Shown: positions 1-8,739, numbered from the stretch's first letter. The stretch: 12,312 nt of DNA from Erysipelothrix sp. (GCA_012511085.1 JAAZGU010000056.1:1-12312); one strand, 5' to 3'. Notes: generated by a model not told the origin, from the letters alone. Numbers and translations are program-made.

Positions 1-735
1 ACCCGTGAATTTGAACAAATGGAACTTCAATTTTTCACAGAACCAGATACTGCAATGGAATGGTTCGAATATTGGCGTCAATATTCTTTGGATTGGCTCA
101 TTGATTTGGGCTTAAAACCAGAACATTTACGTTTCCGTGATCATGATGCGGATGAGCTGTCACACTATTCTGTGGCAACCACCGATATTGAATACTTATA
201 CCCATGGGGTTGGGACGAAATGTGGGGCATTGCCAACCGTACTGATTTTGACTTAAGAATGCATCAAGAGCATTCCAAAGTAAACATGGAATACTTTGAC
301 CCCATGACCAATGAAAAATACATTCCATACGTTGTGGAACCATCTTTGGGTGTCGAGCGTTTGTTCTTTGCGTTGATGGCGGAAGCCTTGCATGAGGAGC
401 AACTCGAAAAAGACACACGTATCCTGTGTTCTTTACATCCAGCATTGGCACCTTATAAAGTTGCGATTTTACCACTTTCAAAGCGCTTGAATGAAAAAGC
501 CAACGCTTTGTATGATGTGTGTGCCAAGCACTTTTCCACAACTTACGATGAAAGTGGCAGCATTGGCCGCCGTTACCGTCGTCAAGATGCGATTGGAACA
601 CCCTATTGTATCACCGTCGACTTTGATACCATGGACGATGATTCGGTGACGATTCGTGATCGTGACACGATGGCACAAGAACGTGTTAAAATATCGGAAT
701 TAGTCGATATTATTAAAGAGAGGATTACGTTTTAA
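1..735 (+). CDS. glyS: Glycyl-tRNA synthetase, single-chain (GlyQS) type, 3' part
   Basis: This is the C-terminal 244 residues of a class II glycyl-tRNA synthetase, the cytosolic enzyme that charges tRNA-Gly. The reading frame is open from the first base and begins TREFEQMELQFF, a stretch typical of the single-polypeptide dimeric GlyRS, so the gene starts upstream of the window and the ATG at 19 is internal. The class II motif 3 region is visible as SLGVERLFFALMAEAL, with the arginine that contacts ATP. From about codon 145 on (YKVAILPLSKRLNEKAN through GRRYRRQDAIGTPYCITVDF) it matches the HGTP anticodon-binding domain. The gene ends in TAA three bases before dnaG, so the two are probably cotranscribed. 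This order (glyS, dnaG, rpoD) is common in Bacilli. The product call is secure; only the symbol varies (glyS or glyQS). Confidence 0.96.
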   Translation, partial: TREFEQMELQFFTEPDTAMEWFEYWRQYSLDWLIDLGLKPEHLRFRDHDADELSHYSVATTDIEYLYPWGWDEMWGIANRTDFDLRMHQEHSKVNMEYFDPMTNEKYIPYVVEPSLGVERLFFALMAEALHEEQLEKDTRILCSLHPALAPYKVAILPLSKRLNEKANALYDVCAKHFSTTYDESGSIGRRYRRQDAIGTPYCITVDFDTMDDDSVTIRDRDTMAQERVKISELVDIIKERITF

Positions 736-738
736 GCG

Positions 739-2511
739 ATGGCTCGTATCCCTGAGGATATCATTAATGATGTGCGTGCAAAAGCAGACATTGTTTCAAT
801 TATAGGGCAGTATATCCCTTTAACTAAAAAAGGGAAGAACTATGTTGGGCTTTGTCCCTTTCATGATGACCACAATCCATCACTTTCTATTTCCAGCGAC
901 AAACAAATCTACAAATGTTTTGTGTGTCAAGCAGGTGGTAATGTGTTTACCTTTGTGAGTGAATTTGAAAAGATACCTTTTGTGGATGCGGTGATTCAAG
1001 TTGCGAAAGAAGTCAACGTTGATTTAAGTGATTATAAAAGGGAAGTCAGGGTCGTGGACCAGCGCCTCAAAAAACAATTTGAGGTGTTGGATCAAGCCAA
1101 TCAATTTTTAAAATATCAATTACAAGCGACCATTGGGCTACCCATCAAAGATTATTTAAAACAACGGGGCATTGATAAAGACATCATCGAAGCCTTTGAG
1201 ATTGGCTATGATCCCGATCGTGAGGCGCTCACTAATTTTCTACTTGCGAAAAAATATGATCTAAAATTGATGCATGCCGTGAATGTGGTGGCGGAGGCTA
1301 ACCAACAAAATTATGATGTTTTTGCCAACCGCATTACCTTTCCGATTCGTAATTACTACAATCAAATCATTGGCTTTACGGCGCGCAGTTTAGAGGCGCA
1401 TCAAAGCAAATACATCAACACCGCGACGACCGATTTGTATGTGAAATCGGAAGTCCTCTACAACATCTATCAAGCCAAGGAGCACGCGAAGCGGGCTGGC
1501 CATGTGATTTTGGTTGAGGGAGTGATGGATGTAATTGCTTATTATAAGGCAGGCATTAAAAACGTGGTGGCTCCCCTTGGGACTGCCCTGACACGCCAAC
1601 AAATCAATTGGCTTAAAAAGATTAGCCATCATGTCATCCTCGCTTTTGATGGCGACGATGCGGGTCAAAGTGCCACACAAGCGGCCATTGATGTGTTAAT
1701 TCCGGCGCGTTTCAATGTGGAGGTCATTCGGTTTAATCAAGACGAAGACCCCGATGATGTCATTGAGAAGCAGGGCAAACAAGCGCTTGTGGATTTGGTT
1801 GAAAAGCGCATGCATTGGTTAGAATATGCAATGTTTTATTATCAAAGTTTGTATAATCTAAGCAATTACAACCAAAAGAAAACATACGTTAATACAATCT
1901 TAACTTACATTAAAAACTTACAAGATCCTCTTGATAAACAACATTTCAGTCGCGCTTTAGCGCAGATCACTGGTTTTGATGAACAACAGTTGTTCAGTGC
2001 AGTAACAAGCAGTGCTACGCCAAAACGTGATAGAATAAGAATTGGTGCGCCCAAGGATGAGTACTTGGTGCCAATCTATGAAAAAGAAATTTTGGCGCAA
2101 ATGTTATTATCCAAACAGGCAGCCATGTTGTTTCAAGATGAATTAGGTTATTTAAGCCATACATTAGCGAATGAGTGTGCGATGTTGCTTATTAATTTGT
2201 ATCGCACGCGCGATGAATTTATTGAAATTGCAGATATCATTAGTAAGGCCCAAGCGAAAGGGCTGGATAAATTTTTGATGAGCATTATGGAATGGCCATT
2301 ATTCCCAGAAGAAGTTAATCTAAAAGCACTGCAAGATGCGATGTTTCATGTGAAATTAAAAGTGATCAATGATCAAATCAAACAATACAAGGGGCTCGCA
2401 TCCCAAAGTATCAACCCAAAGCAAAAGGCGCAATACATTGCGAAGATGATCAAAGCACAACAAGAAATTCAGGAACTAAAACTTAAGGAGGGAGTCTATG
2501 ACAAAAATTAA
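739..2511 (+). CDS. dnaG: DNA primase DnaG
   Basis: Primase makes the RNA primers used at the replication fork and works with the replicative helicase. At 590 residues it has the usual bacterial DnaG length. The N-terminal CHC2 zinc-binding domain is intact (C39, H42, C60, C63 in GLCPFHDD and YKCFVC). The RNA polymerase core follows, and the TOPRIM fold shows its catalytic acid in HVILVEGVMDV (E260) and the metal-binding DxD in LAFDGDDAG (D304, D306). The C-terminal third is poorly conserved and corresponds to the helicase-interaction domain. The start is the ATG three bases after the glyS stop; a GAGAGG stretch lies about 15 bases upstream, rather far, so coupling to glyS translation is likely. 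The 3' end overlaps rpoD by 14 nt, and the rpoD ribosome binding site lies inside the last dnaG codons. Confidence 0.98.
   Translation: MARIPEDIINDVRAKADIVSIIGQYIPLTKKGKNYVGLCPFHDDHNPSLSISSDKQIYKCFVCQAGGNVFTFVSEFEKIPFVDAVIQVAKEVNVDLSDYKREVRVVDQRLKKQFEVLDQANQFLKYQLQATIGLPIKDYLKQRGIDKDIIEAFEIGYDPDREALTNFLLAKKYDLKLMHAVNVVAEANQQNYDVFANRITFPIRNYYNQIIGFTARSLEAHQSKYINTATTDLYVKSEVLYNIYQAKEHAKRAGHVILVEGVMDVIAYYKAGIKNVVAPLGTALTRQQINWLKKISHHVILAFDGDDAGQSATQAAIDVLIPARFNVEVIRFNQDEDPDDVIEKQGKQALVDLVEKRMHWLEYAMFYYQSLYNLSNYNQKKTYVNTILTYIKNLQDPLDKQHFSRALAQITGFDEQQLFSAVTSSATPKRDRIRIGAPKDEYLVPIYEKEILAQMLLSKQAAMLFQDELGYLSHTLANECAMLLINLYRTRDEFIEIADIISKAQAKGLDKFLMSIMEWPLFPEEVNLKALQDAMFHVKLKVINDQIKQYKGLASQSINPKQKAQYIAKMIKAQQEIQELKLKEGVYDKN
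2485..2494 (+). promoter_or_regulatory. Strong ribosome binding site of rpoD inside dnaG
   Basis: AAGGAGGGAG sits 3 bases upstream of the rpoD ATG when the whole string is counted; the AAGGAGG core leaves a 6-base spacer. It is one of the best Shine-Dalgarno matches in the window and fixes the rpoD start, even though it lies within the dnaG coding sequence. Confidence 0.85.
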
Positions 2512-3802
2512 ATCATTAGAAGACATTAAGCGGGAATTTGTTCAACTCGCTAAAAATAAAGAAGACATATATGAAAGTGATGTGTTAGACGCGTGTTCGC
2601 ACCTGGACATGGATGATGACACGCTGGAACAATTGTTTCTCTACTTCAAAAACAAGAACATCGAGCTAATTTCAGACGAAGATGAAGAACCAGCGGATGA
2701 GCTGGACTTTCTTGATGATGATATGGAAGTAGATGAAGAAGAAAACATTGTTGATTTGGAGCTCTACCACGCGCAACTGACAAACACACCGATTGCACGC
2801 ATCAATGATTCTGTCAAGATGTACTTGAAGGAAATTGGACGCGTTAACTTAATCGATCCGCAGGATGAACCAGAAATTGCACGGCGGATTCACGATGGCG
2901 TGGAAGCGACCGAATACACGATCAACATGTTTGATTCACTGTATCCGGATTTAAAAGAAGATCCAGCCTATCAAGAAGTGGAAGCCATGGAAGATTACTT
3001 AGAAGCAAACGTAGAGAATGATGAATTACGTAAAAAAGTCATTTCTTTGCGGGAAGTACGCATCGATGGGCTTGAGTCCCGCATGGTTCTGATTTCCGCA
3101 AACTTGCGGCTGGTCGTCAGTATTGCGAAAAAATACGTGGGCCGCGGCATGTTGTTCTTGGATTTGATCCAAGAAGGGAACATGGGCCTGGTGAAAGCCG
3201 TTGAAAAGTTCGACCATACGAAAGGCTTTAAATTTTCAACGTATGCCACCTGGTGGATTCGACAAGCAATCACACGTGCGATTGCTGATCAAGCACGGAC
3301 GATTCGAATTCCTGTACACATGGTGGAGACTATTAATAAACTAACACGTATTCAACGCCAACTTGTGCAAGTGCACGGTCGTGATCCAACGGCCGAAGAA
3401 ATTGCGGAAGTTATGGAAAACATCACGGCAGAGAAAGTACGTGAAATTCAAAAAATCGCCATGGAACCAGTTTCGCTTGAAACCCCCATCGGTGAAGAAG
3501 ACGATTCACATCTTGGTGATTTCATTGAAGACAAAGATGCTTTGTCACCGGATGAGTACGCAAACAATCAGATTTTAAAAGATGAAATTAACCTTGTCTT
3601 GCAAGGTTTAACCGAACGTGAGGAAAAAGTATTACGCTTACGTTTTGGCCTTTACGATGGCCGCACGCGCACTTTAGAAGAAGTTGGGCGTGAATTCAAC
3701 GTAACGCGCGAACGTATTCGTCAAATTGAAGCAAAAGCGCTGCGTAAACTCAAACATCCAACCCGTTCCAAGAGGTTGAAAGACTTTGTTGATAAAGGAT
3801 AA
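2498..3802 (+). CDS. rpoD: Primary sigma factor SigA/RpoD
   Basis: This is the housekeeping sigma-70 that directs RNA polymerase to most promoters. A short region 1.1-like N-terminus is followed by a very acidic linker (about residues 59-83) and region 1.2 (DSVKMYLKEIGRVNL, 104-118). Region 2 is nearly invariant: NLRLVVSIAKKYVGRGM, LIQEGNMGL and the -10 reading helix STYATWWIRQ (247-256). Region 3 contains IRIPVHMVETINKL, and the region 4 helix-turn-helix is TLEEVGREFNVTRERIRQ (from 392). At 434 residues it is longer than the roughly 370-residue Bacillus SigA. Most of the excess is an acidic, helix-prone insertion at about residues 137-190, between regions 1.2 and 2.1, where the non-conserved region of long sigma-70 proteins lies. 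The order dnaG-rpoD is the classic macromolecular-synthesis pair. The last 17 nt overlap trmK. Confidence 0.98.
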   Translation: MTKIKSLEDIKREFVQLAKNKEDIYESDVLDACSHLDMDDDTLEQLFLYFKNKNIELISDEDEEPADELDFLDDDMEVDEEENIVDLELYHAQLTNTPIARINDSVKMYLKEIGRVNLIDPQDEPEIARRIHDGVEATEYTINMFDSLYPDLKEDPAYQEVEAMEDYLEANVENDELRKKVISLREVRIDGLESRMVLISANLRLVVSIAKKYVGRGMLFLDLIQEGNMGLVKAVEKFDHTKGFKFSTYATWWIRQAITRAIADQARTIRIPVHMVETINKLTRIQRQLVQVHGRDPTAEEIAEVMENITAEKVREIQKIAMEPVSLETPIGEEDDSHLGDFIEDKDALSPDEYANNQILKDEINLVLQGLTEREEKVLRLRFGLYDGRTRTLEEVGREFNVTRERIRQIEAKALRKLKHPTRSKRLKDFVDKG

Positions 3803-4463
3803 ACTGTTATCGAAACGTTTAGCTACGATTTACAAGTGGATTAATCAAGGTGATGTCATTGCAGACATTGGCACAGATCATGGGTACTTGATCGCGGCGC
3901 TTGTCGCTGATCAAGTGTGCCCGAAAGCTTTTGGTGTGGACAATAAGCCAGGGCCTTTACAACAAGCAGCCAAAGTCATGAAGGCCTATCATTTAGAAGC
4001 TGATGTCGAACTTACCTTAGCGATGCCAGATCATGCATATCATCATGTGGATGGGTGGGTGATCGCAGGATTAGGTTATGAGACCATCACCAAAATTATT
4101 GATGAACATTTTCAGAGTATCAAAAAGTTAAAATATGTGATTATTCAAAGTAACACCAAAGTAGCGCAATTGCGCTCCTACTTACAAAGCAAAAATCTAC
4201 ACATTGTGGATGAAAAGCTCGTCTTTGATGAGTTTTATTATCCTATGATTAAAGTTAGGTATCAAAATGAACCTTATCGTTTAAAGGAAGTGGAAAAATT
4301 GTTGGGACCCGTGCTCTTAAAAGACAAAGTGCACCCATTTAATGATTATTGTGAGCACATAATTTCACAAATTGATGGCATTTTAAATGAAATACCTCCC
4401 AATCATCCACGTGTTTTAGAGTTACAAAGAAGAAAACAATCGTTTTTGACTGAAATTAATTGA
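3786..4463 (+). CDS. trmK: tRNA (adenine-22-N1)-methyltransferase TrmK
   Basis: This is a 225-residue Rossmann-fold methyltransferase of the TrmK family, which methylates N1 of A22 in tRNA using S-adenosylmethionine. The LSKRL start region, the SAM-binding motif ADIGTDHGYL (26-35), the following GVDNKPGPL (50-58) and the C-terminal IIQSNTKVAQLRSYL / DEKLVFDEFYYPMIKV pattern all fit the family. The position directly after rpoD matches that in Bacilli. The start is a TTG overlapping the rpoD end by 17 nt; an AAGAGG about 12 bases upstream supports it, though the next codon is also TTG and could be used. Two family motifs look altered: the usual GDGL is not seen, and the usual IAGMGG reads IAGLGYE (93-99). 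The nif3-like gene that commonly follows trmK in Bacilli is absent here. Confidence 0.9.
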   Translation: MLIKDKLLSKRLATIYKWINQGDVIADIGTDHGYLIAALVADQVCPKAFGVDNKPGPLQQAAKVMKAYHLEADVELTLAMPDHAYHHVDGWVIAGLGYETITKIIDEHFQSIKKLKYVIIQSNTKVAQLRSYLQSKNLHIVDEKLVFDEFYYPMIKVRYQNEPYRLKEVEKLLGPVLLKDKVHPFNDYCEHIISQIDGILNEIPPNHPRVLELQRRKQSFLTEIN

Positions 4464-4473
4464 AGGTGATAAA

Positions 4474-5793
4474 ATGTTAAATAACAAACATTTGGAAAGT
4501 TTAATGGATGTAGCAGGTTTTATTCAGTTGAGTAAAGTCCAACAAGCTGTGATTCCTGAAATTATAAAAAATCGTAATTTAATTGTGAACTCGCCAACCG
4601 GTACCGGAAAGACGCATGCTTATTTGTTTGGAATCTTTTCTAAAATCACGAAGCAGCCGCATACACAAGCCATTATTGTGGCACCAACCCGTGAATTGGC
4701 CTTTCAAATTCATCGTTTTGCGATGCAACTTGAAAAGGAGTTTGAAGGTGTCAAGGTAAAACTGTATGTGGGTGGTGAAAAACGCAGCGCGATTGGCAGC
4801 CAAGCCCAAATTGTGATTGGTACCATTGGCCGTTTAAATGATTTATATTTGGATAAGCAAGACTTACAATTGCATACTGCCAACATCATCGTGTTGGATG
4901 AAGCGGATATGTTGGTTGATCAAGGTTTTATTAAAGCTTGCGACCGCTTGCTTTCAAATTTAGATCCTAACATTCAAACGCTTGTTTTTTCCGCAACGAT
5001 TCCCCAAGGGTTACGGCCTTTTTTGAAGAAATATTTGACACAGTCAAAAAACATTCAAGTTTTTGACGATGACATCTTTAATCCTAAAATTACTTATCAG
5101 CTGTTGCATACCAAGCATTTAAGTTACATTGAAAAAACGATGGAGCTTTTACCACATCTTAATGCCAGCCAATGCTTGATTTTCTTAAACACCAAGCAAG
5201 AAGTGCAAGCTTTGGCACAAAACATGCGCGAAGCAGGGTATGATTGTGTTGAACTCCACGGTGAACTGAATGCTGCCCAGCGTAAATTAGCGCTCCAAAA
5301 GGTAATTCGACTCAAAACACCGTTTGTGGTCGCGACGGATGTTGCGGCCCGCGGCTTGGATTTTGAACATCTTTCGCACATTGTATCGTGTGGTTTTCCT
5401 TACGATATGTCATATTTTAAGCACCGTGCAGGTCGAACTGGGCGTGCGGGACGGGATGGCGTTTGCATTACACTTGTTAACGATCAAGATCAACATAAAG
5501 TTGAAACCCTTAAAAAAGAGGGGATTCGATTTGAACATATTGAAATCAAAGGCAATGCATTGGTGATGTTTGAGTCTTTTAAGTTTAAAACAAAACCCAT
5601 GGATGCTGAAGATAGAAAGGCGGTTTCCTTAATTAAAGGGAAACGCCGCAAAGTGAAACCTAATTATAAAAAATCACAAAAACAGCAAATTCAAAAGCAT
5701 TATCAAAAGAAACGGCGTGCCTTGATTCAACAAAAAATCAGAGAACAACAAAAAGCACGCGCGATTAAGAAAATGAAAGAGGGTTCCTCATGA
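4474..5793 (+). CDS. cshB: DEAD-box RNA helicase, CshB-like
   Basis: This is an ATP-dependent RNA helicase of 439 residues, practically the length of Bacillus CshB, a cold-shock-associated DEAD-box protein thought to remodel RNA and ribosome assembly intermediates. All core motifs are visible in order: Q motif (Q23), Walker A SPTGTGKT (40-47), PTRELA (71-76), GTIGR (116-120), DEAD (142-145), SAT (173-175), ATDVAARGLDF (from about 286) and HRAGRTGR (317-324). The last ~55 residues form a Lys/Arg/Gln-rich tail, typical of RNA-binding extensions. The ribosome binding site AAGGTGAT overlaps the trmK stop. The ATG is 10 bases after trmK, and the gene ends in an ATGA overlap with nfo, indicating translational coupling. 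The trmK...cshB-nfo order is also the Bacillus order, which favours CshB over CshA or other paralogs. Confidence 0.93.
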   Translation: MLNNKHLESLMDVAGFIQLSKVQQAVIPEIIKNRNLIVNSPTGTGKTHAYLFGIFSKITKQPHTQAIIVAPTRELAFQIHRFAMQLEKEFEGVKVKLYVGGEKRSAIGSQAQIVIGTIGRLNDLYLDKQDLQLHTANIIVLDEADMLVDQGFIKACDRLLSNLDPNIQTLVFSATIPQGLRPFLKKYLTQSKNIQVFDDDIFNPKITYQLLHTKHLSYIEKTMELLPHLNASQCLIFLNTKQEVQALAQNMREAGYDCVELHGELNAAQRKLALQKVIRLKTPFVVATDVAARGLDFEHLSHIVSCGFPYDMSYFKHRAGRTGRAGRDGVCITLVNDQDQHKVETLKKEGIRFEHIEIKGNALVMFESFKFKTKPMDAEDRKAVSLIKGKRRKVKPNYKKSQKQQIQKHYQKKRRALIQQKIREQQKARAIKKMKEGSS

Positions 5794-6650
5794 AAATTGG
5801 AAGCCACGTCAGTTTAAAAGCACCAGATTTCTTTTTGGGCTCCGTCCAGGAGGCTTTGTCCTACAAGGCGAACGCATTGATGGTTTATACGGGTGCACCG
5901 CAGAACACCTTTCGACGCGATGTGAGTGCCTTAAAGATCGAGGCAGGCTTGGAGCTAATGGTGCAATCAAACATTGATATAAACAATTTGATTGTCCATG
6001 CTCCCTACATCATCAACCTAGCAAACTCGATTAAACCAGAAACCTTTGAGCTTGCAACCACCTTTTTAAGTAAAGAGATTCAGCGAGTGAAGGCCTTTAA
6101 GGGTCGCATTATCGTGCTGCACCCGGGCGCGCATGTCAAAGCCGGTCTTGAAGTTGGCATGGATCAAGCCATCAAAGGTTTAAATATGGTTCTTGATGAT
6201 GAACGCGATATCTCAATTGCTTTAGAAACGATGGCAGGCAAGGGCAGTGAGATTGGCAAGCGTTTTGAAGAATTAGCCTACATCATTGAAGGTGTGAATA
6301 ATAAGGCTTGCGTATCAGTATGTTTGGATACTTGCCATATTCATGATGCTGGCTATAATGTGTTTGATTTTGATGGTGTTCTTGATGAATTTGATCGTAT
6401 TATTGGGCTTGAGTATCTTTCAGTTGTGCACATCAATGATTCGAAAAACGAAGTGGGTGCGCGCAAAGACCGGCATGAAAACTTGGGCTATGGTAAAATT
6501 GGTTTTGATGCATTGCTCAAGATCATCAACAATCCTCGGATTGCACATTTGGCCAAGATTTTAGAAACACCCTATGTTGATGGGCATCCCCCTTATAAAA
6601 CTGAAATTGAAATGATTAAAAAAGGAGAATTTAAAGACTGGCGTCCTTAA
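5790..6650 (+). CDS. nfo: Endonuclease IV (AP endonuclease)
   Basis: This is a class II apurinic/apyrimidinic endonuclease that cuts 5' of abasic sites in base-excision repair, using a trinuclear zinc centre. At 286 residues it is standard length. The expected metal ligands can all be placed: H70 (VHAPYIINLA), H111 (VLHPGAH), E146 (ALETMAGKG), D180 and H183 (LDTCHIHDAGY), H214 (VHINDSKN), D227 and H229 (RKDRHENLGYGKIG) and E259 (ILETPY). The start KIGSHVS is the conserved family N-terminus, which fixes the ATG. It is coupled to cshB through a 4-base ATGA overlap. Its TAA stop is followed immediately, in the same frame, by the first possible start codon of the penicillin-binding protein gene. 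I see no defect. Confidence 0.97.
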   Translation: MKIGSHVSLKAPDFFLGSVQEALSYKANALMVYTGAPQNTFRRDVSALKIEAGLELMVQSNIDINNLIVHAPYIINLANSIKPETFELATTFLSKEIQRVKAFKGRIIVLHPGAHVKAGLEVGMDQAIKGLNMVLDDERDISIALETMAGKGSEIGKRFEELAYIIEGVNNKACVSVCLDTCHIHDAGYNVFDFDGVLDEFDRIIGLEYLSVVHINDSKNEVGARKDRHENLGYGKIGFDALLKIINNPRIAHLAKILETPYVDGHPPYKTEIEMIKKGEFKDWRP

Positions 6651-8714
6651 GTGAAGTTCATAGGTATGAAATTTAATAAATTTTTTAAATTTACTAAGAA
6701 ACAAAGTGCCCCGCATGACACACTCTTTAAGAAAATTGATATTCAAAAATCAATTGTTTTAAGGCTCCAGATATTTGCGCTTGTGATTGTGGTGGGCTTG
6801 AGTGCGATTTTGTGGCGCTTTTATGACGTTCAAATCAACAAACAAGCCTATTATCAGCAAAGTCTTGATAATTACACACGCCGTTTGTACAATGTCTCAG
6901 CCCCGCGTGGTGAAATCATGGACCGCAATCATGAAATGTTGGTTTCCAATGCTGAACAACTCATCATAACTTTTTTACCACCTTTGAACCTCAAAGAATC
7001 GGACCGTTGGGAAATTGCGGAATCTTTTTCACAGCATTTTGACATGGAAGTCGAAAAGATGAGTCTTAATGCTCAAAAAGATGCGTATCTTCACTACCAT
7101 TTTGATGCGGGTCTCGCTTTACTATCAAAGACAATTCAAAATCAATACAAACAAGAAGAAATTTCCAAAGATGAGATTACAGCTTTCATTCGAGAAGCCC
7201 TCGATGAAGACCATTTGACACGTTTAACGGATGGTCAAAAATCAATTTGGCTGGTGAAACGGGCCATGGATGAACCCTCAGGCGGGCGCCCGAAGCCAAT
7301 CAAAGAAAATGCAAGCAAAACCGAAATTGCCTTTTTAATGGAACATCTTGATGATTTTCCCGGTTTTGATGTGCAAGTTGCCTGGTCACGGAACTATCCT
7401 TTTGAACACACGCTCAAAACGGTTTTAGGGTCAATATCAACCCAAACACAAGGAGTGCCAGCGGAAAGCTTGCTTTCCTATATGGCTCTTGATTACGCAC
7501 GTAATGACGCCGTGGGACGCAGTGGCTTGGAATATCAATATGAAGATTTACTAAATGGCAGTCGCTCGGTTTATAATCTATCTTACGATGATCAAGGGGT
7601 TGGGATTTTAGACAATTATCGGATTGGGAAAAAGGGTCTGGATTTGATTACATCTTTTGATATTAACTGGCAACGTTATGCTGAGGCAGCCGTCGTTGAT
7701 ATCTTTGAAGCAGAAGCCAACAACCCGTATCGTAAATACATGGATACCATTCATTTTGTAGCACTTGATGTGAACACCGGTGATGTGCATTTGATGGTAA
7801 GCGTTAATAAAACGGAAGATGGCTACTATTTTGACCCCCTAACAACGATTTATAATGCCTATCCGGTTGGCTCTTCCGTTAAAAGTGCGGTGCTTTACAT
7901 GGGTCTTAATGAAGCGGTCGTGCGACCTAATGAAGTAATCGTGGATCAACCCATCAAAATCAAAGACACGCCCCTTAAAAAATCGTTTGTGACCTTAGGA
8001 CCCGTGAATGACATCATTGCGATTTCGCGTTCAAGTAATATTTATATGTTTTTTATCGCCATGCGTTTGGGCGGTGCCCGTTATGTTTACGATGGTCCCT
8101 TAAACATTGATTTAAAGGCATTTGCCTTAATGCGCAATTATTTCAGCCAGTTTGGTTTAGGAACCTACACGCAAATTGATTTGCCTAATGAACAAACCGG
8201 TTATAAGGGCAGTGCCCGTAACGGCGGACTTTTACTGGACTTTGCGATTGGACAATACGATAACTACACGACCATGCAAATGGCACAATATGCAGCGACC
8301 ATCGCCAGTAATGGCAAGCGCATCGCACCCCGTGTTGTGTTACAAGGTAATGATCCCATCACCGGTAATTTAGCCTTTCTAAATAAAGTGAATGTGATTT
8401 CACAGTTGGAGAATCCTGAGGCTTTAGAGCGAGTCCAAACAGGCATGCGGCTCTGCGTGGCAAGCCATTACTGTCATTCCTATTTGTCAAGCTTTAAAAC
8501 ACCGTTAGCGGCTAAAACAGGCACTGCCGAAGCATTTATTACGGTTGATGATAAAAACATTAATGTGTCGCATTTTACCTTGGTTGGTTATGCTCCTTTT
8601 GAACAACCTGAAATTGCATTTGCCTGTGTTGTACCGGCAGCCTTAAATGACCGTCTGCAAAGCAACATCTGTTTAAAAATTAGCCATGATATCTTGCGAT
8701 TTAAGTACGAATAG
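6651..8714 (+). CDS. pbpA: Class B penicillin-binding protein, PbpA/PbpH (elongasome) type
   Basis: This is a membrane-anchored D,D-transpeptidase that cross-links peptidoglycan, probably during side-wall growth with a RodA-type polymerase. A basic cytoplasmic tail is followed by one transmembrane helix (about 39-55), then the dimerisation domain starting with YNVSAPRGEIMDRN, and the transpeptidase domain from about residue 365. The catalytic set is complete: SSVK (S408, K411) in YPVGSSVKSAVLYMGL, SSN (461-463) and KTGT (622-625). The G-S-x-V-K form, rather than PGSTFK, resembles the Bacillus PbpA/PbpH group, and pbp next to rpmG is a known Bacilli arrangement. The start is uncertain: GTG at 6651 abuts the nfo stop, ATG at 6666 is the alternative, and neither has a good ribosome binding site, so reinitiation after nfo is likely. 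Its presence implies a walled cell. Confidence 0.92.
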   Translation: MKFIGMKFNKFFKFTKKQSAPHDTLFKKIDIQKSIVLRLQIFALVIVVGLSAILWRFYDVQINKQAYYQQSLDNYTRRLYNVSAPRGEIMDRNHEMLVSNAEQLIITFLPPLNLKESDRWEIAESFSQHFDMEVEKMSLNAQKDAYLHYHFDAGLALLSKTIQNQYKQEEISKDEITAFIREALDEDHLTRLTDGQKSIWLVKRAMDEPSGGRPKPIKENASKTEIAFLMEHLDDFPGFDVQVAWSRNYPFEHTLKTVLGSISTQTQGVPAESLLSYMALDYARNDAVGRSGLEYQYEDLLNGSRSVYNLSYDDQGVGILDNYRIGKKGLDLITSFDINWQRYAEAAVVDIFEAEANNPYRKYMDTIHFVALDVNTGDVHLMVSVNKTEDGYYFDPLTTIYNAYPVGSSVKSAVLYMGLNEAVVRPNEVIVDQPIKIKDTPLKKSFVTLGPVNDIIAISRSSNIYMFFIAMRLGGARYVYDGPLNIDLKAFALMRNYFSQFGLGTYTQIDLPNEQTGYKGSARNGGLLLDFAIGQYDNYTTMQMAQYAATIASNGKRIAPRVVLQGNDPITGNLAFLNKVNVISQLENPEALERVQTGMRLCVASHYCHSYLSSFKTPLAAKTGTAEAFITVDDKNINVSHFTLVGYAPFEQPEIAFACVVPAALNDRLQSNICLKISHDILRFKYE

Positions 8715-8739
8715 TAGCATAAAAATAATGATTATGCTA
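8715..8739. repeat. Palindromes overlapping the rpmG promoter
   Basis: An 8-base perfect inverted repeat, TAGCATAA (8715-8722) and TTATGCTA (8732-8739), is separated by 9 bases and reaches into the -10 box. Inside it lies a second palindrome, ATAATGATTAT (8725-8735), a 5-1-5 structure like the core of operators bound by the Fur family (Fur, PerR, Zur). No T tract follows, so this is not an intrinsic terminator. A repressor site is one reading; chance in AT-rich DNA is the other. Confidence 0.5.

Noticed and set aside
98..601. Minus-strand open frames, for example opposite glyS, dnaG, rpoD and comGB
   Set aside because: They lie fully opposite well-supported genes, have no family features and no ribosome binding sites, and are shadows of coding sequence.
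3363..3578. Second-frame ORF inside rpoD, and similar ones in cshB, nfo and pbpA
   Set aside because: Each lies within a highly conserved gene in another frame, with low-complexity sequence and no start signal.
6621..6627. AAAGGAG as the ribosome binding site for the penicillin-binding protein
   Set aside because: It lies over 20 bases from the first possible start, which cannot move upstream because of the in-frame nfo stop; it encodes Lys-Lys-Gly-Glu of Nfo.
8706..8713. TACGAATA, identical to the streptococcal competence (cin) box
   Set aside because: It is made of the last pbpA codons plus the stop, lies before rpmG and not at comGA, and the actual comGA upstream region has no copy. Most likely chance.
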